Below are positions 24,225 to 31,126 of a DNA stretch of 31,126 bases, piece by piece. This DNA is from CAYMGM01 sp964390005 (GTDB lineage: Bacteria > Pseudomonadota > Alphaproteobacteria > UBA9219): contig CAYMGM010000017.1 of the NCBI GenBank assembly GCA_964390005.1, positions 1 to 31,126 on the forward strand, read 5' to 3'. The position numbers and the translations under genes were made by a program. How positions within the stretch are numbered: the stretch's first letter is position 1; every line of letters begins with the position of its first letter. The notes under the pieces were generated by a model, which did no database searches, had not been told where the DNA came from, and saw only the letters and a list, made by a program, of their open reading frames with translations.

Positions 24225-26564
24225 GTGGCGCGGGGAATGAAAAGATCGCGACGGCTTGAAAGACAGTTCCAACGATATCTTGGCGCCGAAAGCGCCGAGA
24301 CGATAATAGACGGGCTTGTCAAAAAGCTTGAAGAACAAGATGATCCTTCGTTGATACAAACGCTTGAGGTTTTGCGGCGGATGCCCGCTTTCTTCGATGC
24401 CGTCGACGCCTATTATCAGGAACAGGACATACGCGCCAAACGCGCGCTGCGCGTTTTAGAGCTCAGTTCGAACGAACTCAATAAGGCCAATTTGAGGCTC
24501 GAGCATCTGAACATCGATATCAATGCGATGCTAGATAGTTTAGGGCAGGGGATTCTTTTCTTTGATGCGCGCGGCACTTGTTCGGAAGTCTTTTCGCGCG
24601 CGTGTGTCGATTTGTTGGAAGGCAATCCGGCAGGGCGCAACATTGCCGACGTTTTGAAGCTTCCTTCCGAAAATCGCGGCATGTTTCTTGAGCTTTTGAC
24701 GATGCTTTTTGCGGGCAAGACGCATTTGTCGTTTCAAGAAGTCATGTCGTTGGCCCCGGATTGCTATACGCACAGCAAAGGTCTTTTTATCGGTCTTTCC
24801 TATCGCCCCGTTTTCGGCGTGGATGGCGGTATCTCAAAAATCGTTTTGATCGCGACGGATCAAACGCAGGAAAAAGAAGCTTTGGAAAAATGGGCTGAAG
24901 GCTCACAAGCGCAAGAAGCGCTGCGCATGGCCAAAGAAATGGCCGAACGCGCGGCGGCAGCGAAAAGCGCTTTTTTGGCGAACATGAGTCACGAGATCCG
25001 CACGCCGCTTAATGGCGTGATGGGGCTTTCGCAGCTGTTATTGGACACGCCCTTGAACCCAGAACAGCGCGGTTGGGCCGAGGCTATTCATAAATCCGGC
25101 GACGGCCTTCTTGAGATCATCAACGACATCCTTGATTTCTCGCGCATCGAATCCGGCAAGATGAAGCTGGATGAGAAAAACTTCGATCTATTCGATTTGA
25201 TCCGAAGCGCCTTCGATCTTTTATCGGTTCGATTGAAAGAAAAAGACATCGATCTTTTGATCGATATGGATAAAGACTTGCCGCGCCATTTCTTTGGCGA
25301 CGGGGGGCGTCTGAAGCAGGTTTTATTAAACTTGGTCGGTAATGCGATTAAGTTCACTGAAAAAGGGCATGTCTTCGTTCGTGTGACCGTCGGCGAAGTT
25401 GGCGACGCATTTCATCATCAACGTATCAGCGTCGAAGTTTCGGACACGGGGATCGGCGTTCCGCCGGATAAGTTGCGCTATATCTTCGACAAGTTCAGCC
25501 AAGCCGAAGAATCGAATACCCGTAAGTATGGCGGCAGTGGCTTGGGGCTTGCGATCTGTAAAAGTATTGTCGATCTGATGAACGGCGAGATTACCGTTGA
25601 AAGCGAAATTGGCAAAGGCTCAAAGTTCCATGTCGACGTTCAGGTTTCTCGCCCTCAGCTAGAGCCCGCGGGCGAGCCACAAACGCTGTTCGAATGTGAT
25701 CTGAAGGGAAAGCGGGTTCTTATCCTTGATCCTTCCTTGGCCGCAGGCGATTTATTGGCGCGTCTTTTCGAGAAGTGGGGCATGCAAGCGACGACGACAA
25801 CGTCGTTTTCCAAGGCGCAGGAACGCTGGTTTGCCGCGCGCGAAAACGGCGCGCCGTTCCAACTTATCGTTGCCGAAAGCCGGTTTGAGGATAAAACTTT
25901 TTTGGATCTTTCGCGTTGGATACAGGCGGCTCTTTCCGAACAGGACGAAAAGCCGCGGTTGTTTTTGATTACGTCACCGGCGCGCTTACCGAAAAACGCT
26001 CATCCGCACGAAGAAGGGTTTGCTGGCCTTTTCTTTAAACCGTTTTTATCCGATGATTTGTTTGCGGCGATACAGCTTGTCTTTTCGGACCATCAGGCCT
26101 TCGTCACTGCGGCCTATGTCCATTCGCGATCGGTCACGACATGTCCCTTGCCGACGATACGCGCAAATATGTTTTCAGGCGTACGCGCGTTGGTTGTCGA
26201 AGACATGAAAATTAATCAGCTTCTGGTCGTTCGTATTCTTGAAAAACACGGTTGCGTCGTTTCTTCGGCTGAAAACGGTCGTATTGCCGTCGATATGGTT
26301 CAGCGCCAACCGTTTGATATCATCTTTATGGATTGTCAGATGCCTGAAATGGACGGTTTCGAAGCGACCCACCTTATTCGCACCCTTGAAGAACCAAAGG
26401 GCGCACACACCATTATTGTCGCTGTTACCGCCGACGCCATGGTTGGCGATCGCGAGAAATGTTTGAAAGCAGGGATGGACGACTATCTTAACAAGCCCAT
26501 CAAGCAAGAACAGATTACGCAGATGCTCGAGAAATGGAGCCATTTTATTCATTGCCAGGGGTAA
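24225..26564 (+). CDS. soluble hybrid histidine kinase with a pseudo-receiver and a true receiver
   Basis: This 779-aa kinase has no membrane helix or signal. A ~90-residue helical N-terminus ends in a coiled coil (RVLELSSNELNKANLRLEHLN). A PAS-like domain follows (NAMLDSLGQGILFFDARGTCSEVFSRAC, to about 220), then HisKA with MSHEIRTPLNG (His256) and HATPase_c (NLVGNAIKFT, DTGIGVP, GGSGLGLA). Receiver 1 (about 495-615) has Glu551 where the phospho-Asp should be (LIVAESRF) and just one Asp in LILDPS, so it is probably not phosphorylated. Receiver 2 (about 645-770) is complete: VVEDMKINQ, Asp703 in FMDCQMPEMDGF, and NKPI. GTG 24225 is two bases after the FIST stop; ATG 24237 (four codons in) is an equally plausible start. 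Adjacent FIST and Cache genes may provide its inputs. Confidence 0.92.
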   Translation: MARGMKRSRRLERQFQRYLGAESAETIIDGLVKKLEEQDDPSLIQTLEVLRRMPAFFDAVDAYYQEQDIRAKRALRVLELSSNELNKANLRLEHLNIDINAMLDSLGQGILFFDARGTCSEVFSRACVDLLEGNPAGRNIADVLKLPSENRGMFLELLTMLFAGKTHLSFQEVMSLAPDCYTHSKGLFIGLSYRPVFGVDGGISKIVLIATDQTQEKEALEKWAEGSQAQEALRMAKEMAERAAAAKSAFLANMSHEIRTPLNGVMGLSQLLLDTPLNPEQRGWAEAIHKSGDGLLEIINDILDFSRIESGKMKLDEKNFDLFDLIRSAFDLLSVRLKEKDIDLLIDMDKDLPRHFFGDGGRLKQVLLNLVGNAIKFTEKGHVFVRVTVGEVGDAFHHQRISVEVSDTGIGVPPDKLRYIFDKFSQAEESNTRKYGGSGLGLAICKSIVDLMNGEITVESEIGKGSKFHVDVQVSRPQLEPAGEPQTLFECDLKGKRVLILDPSLAAGDLLARLFEKWGMQATTTTSFSKAQERWFAARENGAPFQLIVAESRFEDKTFLDLSRWIQAALSEQDEKPRLFLITSPARLPKNAHPHEEGFAGLFFKPFLSDDLFAAIQLVFSDHQAFVTAAYVHSRSVTTCPLPTIRANMFSGVRALVVEDMKINQLLVVRILEKHGCVVSSAENGRIAVDMVQRQPFDIIFMDCQMPEMDGFEATHLIRTLEEPKGAHTIIVAVTADAMVGDREKCLKAGMDDYLNKPIKQEQITQMLEKWSHFIHCQG

Positions 26565-26574
26565 AGCGCTGGCC

Positions 26575-27255
26575 TTAGTCCTTTTTATCCGCTTTTGTCC
26601 CTTCGGTAAAGGTAAGGCCCAGCGCCAAGCAAAAAATGAAGAAGGCAAGCCCAAGCGACGTGTAAAAATAGATCGAATGCCAGTAATCGCTATCCACATC
26701 GTCTACATAAAGACCTGAGCCGACGACCCAGTTCCATGGGGCAAAGAGCTTAACATATGATGTTTTGGAAAAAACGGCGTTTTGCGCTTCGCCGGGTTTG
26801 CTCCATACATAATTGACAAAACCGGCCCCAGATTGTTTGGCCGTTCGCAGCATGTCTTGAAAAAGATATGTGCCGTTTTTGTCTTTAAAAGACAAGGTGT
26901 CGGTGCCTTCAAGAGACGGGTTGGTGGCATGCATGATGAGCGTGCCCGTTTCCGCGTCCATGATCCAAAAATATTCGTCTGGATTGGCATGAAGCTGCCG
27001 AATGGCCTCAATCGCAAAGCCTTGAGCGGCAAGAACCGGGAGATGCTCGGTTGACACCTTGTCATAGTAAAATTGAATAAGCCTATGAACATTTTCGACT
27101 TGGGCCTGGCATTTTTGCTGTCTTTCTTCAAGGATGCTCGCGTGGAACCGCAAAATCTCAACCGACACCATTCCGGCCATTCCGACGAATAGAAGGGTCA
27201 AAAGGGCGAAAAAACGAGCGGAAGAGGGGCGGGGAAAAAAGGAGATATGTGGCAT
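26575..27255 (-). CDS. stand-alone membrane Cache-domain sensor protein
   Basis: The 226-aa reading starts at ATG 27255, which has AAGGG about 8 nt upstream; an ATG at 27357 would add 34 residues. The order is TM1 (FFALLTLLFVGMAGMVSVEIL, about 14-35), a periplasmic single Cache_2-type domain, TM2 near the C-terminus (YFYTSLGLAFFIFCLALGLTF), then a charged ~10-residue tail. The Cache domain shows the family hallmarks: DEYFWIMDAETGTLIMHATNPSLEGTD, DKNGTYLFQDM, GAGFVNYVWSKPGE, and YVKLFAPWNWVVGSGLYVDDVD. Such domains bind small organic acids and similar ligands, normally ahead of a kinase, cyclase or methyl-accepting domain. Here no output domain is attached, so it probably signals through a partner. 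It converges on the soluble kinase gene (10-nt gap) and is divergent from trxB. Confidence 0.85.
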   Translation of the reverse strand: MPHISFFPRPSSARFFALLTLLFVGMAGMVSVEILRFHASILEERQQKCQAQVENVHRLIQFYYDKVSTEHLPVLAAQGFAIEAIRQLHANPDEYFWIMDAETGTLIMHATNPSLEGTDTLSFKDKNGTYLFQDMLRTAKQSGAGFVNYVWSKPGEAQNAVFSKTSYVKLFAPWNWVVGSGLYVDDVDSDYWHSIYFYTSLGLAFFIFCLALGLTFTEGTKADKKD

Positions 27256-27400
27256 CAAACAGCCCTTGCAGCAGTTAAAGGGGAAAAGAGCGGGCGTTGG
27301 CTTTAGAAAAGAGCGCCAGAAAGGATCGGTGACATCATAATGAATCCATGCCATCATGCGAAAGAGATTCTACGACCTTAAGTTGTACAGGGGAATGTTT

Positions 27401-28345
27401 ATGGCCGAGCATCGGGTTAAAGTTTTGGTTATCGGCGGCGGTCCGGCCGGATATACGGCGGCGATTTACGCTGCCCGCGCTAATTTAGCGCCTTGGGTTG
27501 TTCAGGGTATGCAGCCGGGCGGGCAGTTGACGATTACATCCGAGGTCGAGAATTTCCCCGGCTTTACCGATCCTATTTTGGGGCCTCAGCTGATGGAGCA
27601 AATGGCGGGGCAAGCGACGCGGGTCGGGGCCAATCTTGTCTCGGATTTGATTACATCGGTTGATTTGAGCCAGCGTCCGTTCAGGGCCGTGGGCGATTCG
27701 GGCGATGTTTACCTGGCCGAAGCCATTGTAATCGCGACGGGCGCTCAAGCGCGCTGGCTTGGGATCGAAAGCGAAAGCCATTTTCAGGGCTTTGGCGTTT
27801 CCGGTTGCGCGACTTGCGATGGTTTTTTCTACCGCGGCAAACCCGTGGCCGTTGTGGGCGGCGGTAACTCGGCCATGGAAGAGGCTTTGTATCTCACCAA
27901 TTTTGCCAGCCATGTGACGTTGATCCATCGCCGGTCTTCTTTCCGGGGTGAAAAGATCTTGGCAGACCGTATTGCCAAAAATCCAAAGATCGACGTGATT
28001 TGGGATAGTGTGGTCGACGCGGTTTTGGGCTTGGAAGAGCCTACGCGGCATGTGACGGGACTGTCTGTGCGTAACGTGAAGACAGGGGCGTTGACGGAAA
28101 AGACGGTCGATGGCGTGTTTATCGCCATTGGGCACAGCCCGGCGACGCAGATCTTTAAAGGACAAGTCGCTATGGACGAAGAAGGCTATATCGTGACCAA
28201 GCCGGATTCCACGGCAACCGATATTCCGGGCGTTTTTGCCGCGGGCGACGTGAAAGACAAGGTGTTTCGTCAGGCCGTGACGTCGGCGGGTATGGGATGC
28301 ATGGCCGCGCTTGAAGTTGAAAAATACCTAGCCAGTTTGGATTAA
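27401..28345 (+). CDS. trxB: thioredoxin reductase (NADPH)
   Basis: This FAD-dependent disulfide reductase recycles thioredoxin with NADPH. The 314-aa length is standard for low-molecular-weight TrxB. AGGGGA six bases before ATG 27401 supports this start over upstream in-frame options. VLVIGGGPAGYTAAIYAARA is the FAD Rossmann fold and QPGGQLTITSEVENFPGF is a family signature. The redox-active motif is GCATCDGFFYRGK (Cys-Ala-Thr-Cys). VAVVGGGNSAMEEALYLTNFA binds NADPH, with HRRSSFRGEK as the 2'-phosphate contact. The end PGVFAAGDVKDKVFRQAVTSAGMGCMAALEVEKYL is the FAD-binding C-terminus. All the catalytic residues are present. Confidence 0.97.
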   Translation: MAEHRVKVLVIGGGPAGYTAAIYAARANLAPWVVQGMQPGGQLTITSEVENFPGFTDPILGPQLMEQMAGQATRVGANLVSDLITSVDLSQRPFRAVGDSGDVYLAEAIVIATGAQARWLGIESESHFQGFGVSGCATCDGFFYRGKPVAVVGGGNSAMEEALYLTNFASHVTLIHRRSSFRGEKILADRIAKNPKIDVIWDSVVDAVLGLEEPTRHVTGLSVRNVKTGALTEKTVDGVFIAIGHSPATQIFKGQVAMDEEGYIVTKPDSTATDIPGVFAAGDVKDKVFRQAVTSAGMGCMAALEVEKYLASLD

Positions 28346-28377
28346 TTTAAAACACCCATACGGGGGAGCCAATCATT

Positions 28378-28923
28378 ATGAGCCGCTATATTGAACGCTA
28401 TATGCAGAGCGACGAACAGATTCTTTATGTGGCTCAATTGCACTGGATCATCTATCGCCACGGCATTCTACTCGCGCCGATTGGCGCTCTGTTAGGGCAA
28501 TATGGGACGCCTTTGCTGCGGTCCGTTTTTGGTAATATGACGGCGGATATGTTGGCGACGCCAATGAAGTTTTTTGCTCTTGCCGTTGTTTTGGCTGGGG
28601 TCTTGCACCTCGTTTTTTCCTATATCCGCCAGACATCAACCGAACTTGTGATTACGAACCAGCGCGTTATTGCCAAGTACGGGTTTATCGCGACGACGAC
28701 ATTCGAGCTTATGCTGACAAAAGTCGAAGGCGCGAACATTGATCAGACTGTGATGGGGCGTCTTTTGGGGTATGGCACCGTTATGGTGCGCGGCACTGGC
28801 GGCGGTATTTCGCCGATCGACCATGTCGCCAATCCGGCAGGCTTCCATGCCGCGCTGATGGAAATCTTGCGCCGTCACGGCTCGCACGGTGGTGGGCGCG
28901 TCGATCTGGGACAGGATGATTAA
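28378..28923 (+). CDS. bacterial PH-domain membrane protein
   Basis: This 181-aa protein has two hydrophobic segments (IIYRHGILLAPIGALLGQYG, about 24-44, and FFALAVVLAGVLHLVFSYI, about 63-83), followed by a bacterial PH domain (YdbS/DUF304 type). The signature TELVITNQRVIAKYGFIATTTFELMLTKVEGANIDQTVMGRLLGYGTVMVRGTGG is clear. The N-terminal YMQSDEQILYVAQLHWIIY is also typical. Such proteins have no established biochemical role; some act in membrane stress. A GGGGGAG lies about 10 nt upstream of the ATG. The gene is just downstream of trxB (32-nt gap) and its stop is 10 nt from the tRNA on the other strand. Confidence 0.87.
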   Translation: MSRYIERYMQSDEQILYVAQLHWIIYRHGILLAPIGALLGQYGTPLLRSVFGNMTADMLATPMKFFALAVVLAGVLHLVFSYIRQTSTELVITNQRVIAKYGFIATTTFELMLTKVEGANIDQTVMGRLLGYGTVMVRGTGGGISPIDHVANPAGFHAALMEILRRHGSHGGGRVDLGQDD

Positions 28924-28933
28924 AGTTTAAGAC

Positions 28934-29010
28934 TGGTGGGCCCGGTAGGACTTGAACCTACGACCAGACCGTTATGAGCGGTCAGCTCTAACCAACTGAG
29001 CTACAGGCCC
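28934..29010 (-). tRNA. tRNA with CAU anticodon (Ile2, read with lysidine, more likely than elongator Met)
   Basis: The 77-nt cloverleaf has acceptor GGGCCTG/CGGGCCC (with one G-C/T-G variation), discriminator A and encoded CCA. The D-arm reads TAGCTCAGTTGGTTAGAGC. The anticodon stem is GACCG/CGGTC with loop CTCATAA, so the anticodon is CAT. The T-arm is GTAGGTTCAAGTCCTAC. It is not an initiator (it lacks three consecutive G-C pairs next to the anticodon loop and the unpaired first position). The acceptor and variable-loop sequences look more like AUA-reading tRNA-Ile2 than elongator Met, but I cannot settle this by eye. Confidence 0.85.
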
Positions 29011-29398
29011 TTCAGCGCTTATTCTGCCAAAAGCGCGCGAAATATTCCATTAAAGACCGCACGACGCAATCAAAAAGACAGCAGGTCTTAAGCGTTTTTT
29101 CCATCTTTTGAAAAAATTCACGATTCGTTAGTAAACATATTGTTCACTTAAACCGTCTTTGTAGGTCGAGTCGCGGTGGTTGGGTTTAGGGTGCCTGTTT
29201 TCAAGCTGTCCGAAGAAGCTTCTTCCTCGAATAAGACGCGAAAAATTGCAGGTCTGCAATAAAGGGCAAACGAAGCCGCATCGTCGGTTCACTCCCAAAG
29301 ATCCCGGAAAACGTCCGGAGGTCCTGCCTTATCTTTTATGAAAAAGCAGTCGGCGTTCTTTTCGGGCCATCTTTCTCTACTCTAGTCAGGAGGTTTCA
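29011..29398. other. 388-nt gene-free region with strong secondary-structure signals
   Basis: No ORF with a ribosome-binding site is seen here. A possible rightward promoter is TTGAAA (29108-29113) and TAAACA (29132-29137), 18 nt apart. After it come GAAGAAGCTTCTTC (29212-29225, a 14-nt palindrome), ATTGCAG-GT-CTGCAAT (29245-29260) and CCGG-CCGG (about 29304-29318). A long-range pairing is possible between about 29184-29193 and 29290-29299. Together they suggest a structured leader or a separate small RNA. It may also contain the promoter of the leftward tRNA. Confidence 0.5.
29180..29330 (+). ncRNA. candidate structured RNA or 5' leader
   Basis: About 150 nt immediately upstream of the H1-like gene carry several self-complementary segments within a possible long-range stem (TTTAGGG near 29185 with CTCCCAAA near 29292). 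I considered 6S RNA, SRP RNA, tmRNA and RNase P and could not match their conserved cores. It may be a long 5' UTR of the small gene at 29399. The boundaries are approximate. Confidence 0.3.
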
Positions 29399-29491
29399 AT
29401 GCCTGTTGCTAAAAAGAAGACAGCCGCTCCCGCAAAGAAGACGGCTGCTAAGGCTCCCGCGAAAAAGAAAGCGCCAGCCAAGAAAAAATAA
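29399..29491 (+). CDS. 30-aa Lys/Ala/Pro-rich, histone-H1-like basic peptide
   Basis: ATG at 29399 is preceded by AGGAGG (29388-29393) five nt upstream, and the ORF ends with TAA followed by a textbook terminator, so a real gene is likely despite its 30 codons. The product is almost entirely Lys, Ala, Pro and Thr: AKKKTAAPAKKTAAKAPAKKK, then APAKKK. It carries 13 lysines and has no hydrophobic core. This resembles the C-terminal tails of bacterial H1-like proteins (Hc1/AlgP type), which bind DNA or RNA by charge. It could coat nucleic acid or act as an unstructured counter-ion peptide. No partner gene is in the same transcript. Confidence 0.75.
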   Translation: MPVAKKKTAAPAKKTAAKAPAKKKAPAKKK

Positions 29492-29509
29492 CGCTTTTAG
29501 CGTATTATC

Positions 29510-29563
29510 AAAAAACCCTCTGTCTCTGCTTCGCGTTTGCTGGCAGTTGACAGGGGGTTTTTT
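29510..29563. terminator. strong bidirectional Rho-independent terminator
   Basis: AAAAAACCCTCTGTC (29510-29524) pairs with GACAGGGGGTTTTTT (29549-29563) over 15 positions, one of them a G-U, with a 24-nt loop. The A-run and T-run make it bidirectional. It begins 19 nt after the stop of the 30-aa gene and separates that gene from the MFS gene. Confidence 0.85.
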
Positions 29564-29664
29564 GACAGACAAAACGATGATGGCCGATTGTTGCGGCGGC
29601 CTTCTATCGGCTATCATTGCAGCACGAAAAATGGTTTAGGCAAAGGGGCGGCGGCACGCATTTT

Positions 29665-30954
29665 ATGGATATTCGAGGTATCGGTCGGGCACTAGCTTAT
29701 CGGAATTTTCGCCTTTTCTTTGTTGGGCAAACGGTCTCTCTTATCGGCAGCTGGATGCAGCAAGTCGCCATGTCGTGGCTTGTTTTTGAGCTGACGGGGT
29801 CGTCTTTATTACTGGGAGTCGTTCTTTTTTTAAACCAGATCCCTTGCCTTTTTTTACCGCCCGTTACGGGCATCTATGTTGATCGCTGGAACCGGCATAA
29901 AGTTCTGATCGCGACGCAGATTTTGGCGATGCTCCAAGCTTTGATTCTGGCCGGGCTGACTTTGACGCATGTCGTCGCCGTTTGGCATATCATGGCGCTT
30001 TCTTTGTTGATGGGCTTTATCATTTCGTTTGATATGCCCGCGCGTCACGCCTTTACCGTCGAGATGGTTCCTGATCGTAAGATCTTGGCCAATGCGGTGC
30101 CTTTATCTGCCGTTATGTTTAATGGCGCGCGCTTGATTGGCCCGGCTGTCGGCGGCTTTGTCTTGGCGGCGACATCGACGGGGATGTGCTTTTTGATCAA
30201 TGCCATTAGTTTTCTCGCGGTCTTATTGTCGTTGGCAATGATGGATAAGCCTGCGGGCGGTTTTTCGCATGGGGGCGGCTCGGCGGCCCATCCTGTCAAA
30301 GCCGGTATTGGCGAAGGCTTGCATTATGTTTGGGATTTTTTCCCTTTCCGCGCCATTCTGGTTGTTTTAGCCGTCGGCGGCATTACGGGCAGCGCCATCT
30401 CGGTCATTTTGCCGGAACTCACGGTTCATGTTTTAAAGGGCGACGCCTCGCTTTTGGGGTGGTTGATGTCATCGCTTGGTTTTGGCGCTTTGGTGGCGGG
30501 GCTTTTTTTGGCGGCGCGGCAATCTGTTTTAGGGCTTGGGCAATGGATCGGGGCTGGCGTGATGATGATGGGGGCCGGGATGATCGGGATCCCCTTTATC
30601 ACCTACTTGCCAGTGAGTTTCTTTTTGATGTTTGTGTCGGGTTTTGGGATGGTGGTTCACATTTCGGCCGCGAACACCATTTTGCAAACGCTTTCTGACG
30701 AAGATAAGCGTGGCCGTGTGATGAGCCTTTACACCATGGGCATTCTAGGTTTTGTCCCGATTGGCAGTTTGATTTCCGGCGGATTAACCGAGCTTTTCAG
30801 CGTTGCGGGGGCGATGGTTATTATGGGAAGCCTTGCCGTTTTAGGCGGCATCGTCTTTTGGTTTGCGTTGCCCAAAATCACGCAGCAGATGGAGCCCGTT
30901 TTAATGCGTTTGCGCATTTTGCCCGCAGCCCCGGTTGAAATAACCGAAATCTAA
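29665..30954 (+). CDS. MFS transporter, EntS-like drug/siderophore exporter family
   Basis: This 429-aa inner-membrane protein has 10-12 predicted helices. I start at ATG 29665, whose N-terminus RGIGRALAYRNFRLFFVGQTVSLIGSWMQQVAMSWLVFEL matches the MFS_3 (EntS-like) family; an in-frame TTG at 29617 adds 16 residues. The loop VDRWNRHKVLIATQ between helices 2 and 3 is the MFS A-motif region. The second half repeats it in DEDKRGRVMSLYTMGILGFVPIGSLISGGL. Family members export siderophores or hydrophobic compounds by proton antiport. The substrate cannot be read from the sequence. It follows the terminator of the H1-like gene and has no obvious operon partner in the window. Confidence 0.9.
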   Translation: MDIRGIGRALAYRNFRLFFVGQTVSLIGSWMQQVAMSWLVFELTGSSLLLGVVLFLNQIPCLFLPPVTGIYVDRWNRHKVLIATQILAMLQALILAGLTLTHVVAVWHIMALSLLMGFIISFDMPARHAFTVEMVPDRKILANAVPLSAVMFNGARLIGPAVGGFVLAATSTGMCFLINAISFLAVLLSLAMMDKPAGGFSHGGGSAAHPVKAGIGEGLHYVWDFFPFRAILVVLAVGGITGSAISVILPELTVHVLKGDASLLGWLMSSLGFGALVAGLFLAARQSVLGLGQWIGAGVMMMGAGMIGIPFITYLPVSFFLMFVSGFGMVVHISAANTILQTLSDEDKRGRVMSLYTMGILGFVPIGSLISGGLTELFSVAGAMVIMGSLAVLGGIVFWFALPKITQQMEPVLMRLRILPAAPVEITEI

Positions 30955-30961
30955 CCGGCGT

Positions 30962-30989
30962 CGGCGTAGCGCCGCCACCGTGCCGGTGG
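30962..30989 (+). terminator. two adjacent small hairpins after the MFS gene
   Basis: CGGCG-TAG-CGCCG (30962-30974) is followed directly by CCACCG-TGC-CGGTGG (30975-30989). They begin 7 nt after the MFS stop codon. There is no T-run, so termination would have to be Rho-assisted, or the hairpins may protect the 3' end. Confidence 0.35.
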
Positions 30990-31059
30990 GGGCATCTGTT
31001 TGGTCTCCTCTGCTTCATAGAGGTATGCGGTTTCATCCTGTGCCGTCTTTTCCTTTTGT

Positions 31060-31126
31060 GTCATCCCCGCAGAGGCGGGGATCCAGAGGGCTTGGCCGCT
31101 GGAGAAGACGTTTCCTTTTTTATCCC
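31060..31126. repeat. MITE/REP-like element, copy 2, cut by the window end
   Basis: The sequence is the same as the first 67 nt of the element at 1-118, in the same orientation, with roughly 10% substitutions, including one inside the REP palindrome (CCCCGC-AGAG-GCGGGG). The right arm is outside the window. Confidence 0.75.

Noticed and set aside
29180..29330. 6S, SRP, tmRNA or RNase P RNA
   Set aside because: I could not see the conserved cores of these RNAs; the region is left as an unassigned structured RNA.
1..31126. CRISPR array, IS element or prophage
   Set aside because: There are no regularly spaced repeats, no transposase or integrase ORF, and no structural phage genes in the six frames.

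Overview
The window looks like chromosome of a free-living, LPS-bearing alphaproteobacterium. Supporting this are trmFO, lptD, gmhB, lolA, the order pcm-rhodanese-tolC, a DUF4389 gene, and Asp/Ala-rich coding at an apparent 55-58% GC. I favour a Rhodospirillales-like lineage, but the sequence alone does not fix the genus. Almost every gene belongs to a recognisable family. No rRNA, CRISPR array, complete insertion sequence or prophage is visible. There are two tRNA genes.

Layout from left to right. A ~118-bp MITE/REP-like element lies at 1-118, and the start of a second copy lies at the right edge (31060-31126). A membrane hybrid histidine kinase with PAS, HisKA, HATPase, REC and Hpt domains (380-3136) converges on a ppiase-trmFO operon read leftward. 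A 234-nt divergent region with a 29-nt near-perfect palindrome separates ppiase from gmhB, whose 3' end overlaps lptD by 26 bp. A RhlE-type DEAD-box helicase follows.

From 9.9 to 12.6 kb lies a leftward cluster of small genes: a DUF4389 membrane protein, a 78-aa unknown, a 133-aa single-pass membrane protein, an XRE regulator, a MazG-like pyrophosphohydrolase and a BamE/SmpA-like lipoprotein. Four copies of a motif close to GGGATATTTCC sit upstream of the XRE gene, the 133-aa gene and the 78-aa gene. They suggest a small XRE-controlled regulon.

From 12.77 to about 14.6 kb there is a markedly AT-rich island holding one gene with a TOPRIM-like domain. Its N-terminus is in a different frame, so it is probably broken. 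It lies just downstream of tRNA-Cys. The next block is envelope and housekeeping: pcm-like methyltransferase, rhodanese and tolC (rightward), then xthA and lolA (leftward).

From 19.1 to 27.3 kb is a signalling locus. A 1242-aa, multi-membrane hybrid kinase (MHYT-like N-terminus, extracytoplasmic helical sensor, GAF, HisKA/HATPase, two receivers) is divergent from a FIST sensor gene. The FIST gene is coupled to a soluble hybrid kinase whose first receiver has Glu in place of the phospho-Asp. A stand-alone membrane Cache sensor converges on that kinase. None of these has an Hpt domain.

The right end carries trxB, a bacterial PH-domain membrane protein, a CAU-anticodon tRNA, a ~390-nt gene-free stretch with strong secondary structure, a 30-codon Lys/Ala/Pro-rich histone-H1-like gene with a textbook terminator, and an MFS exporter.
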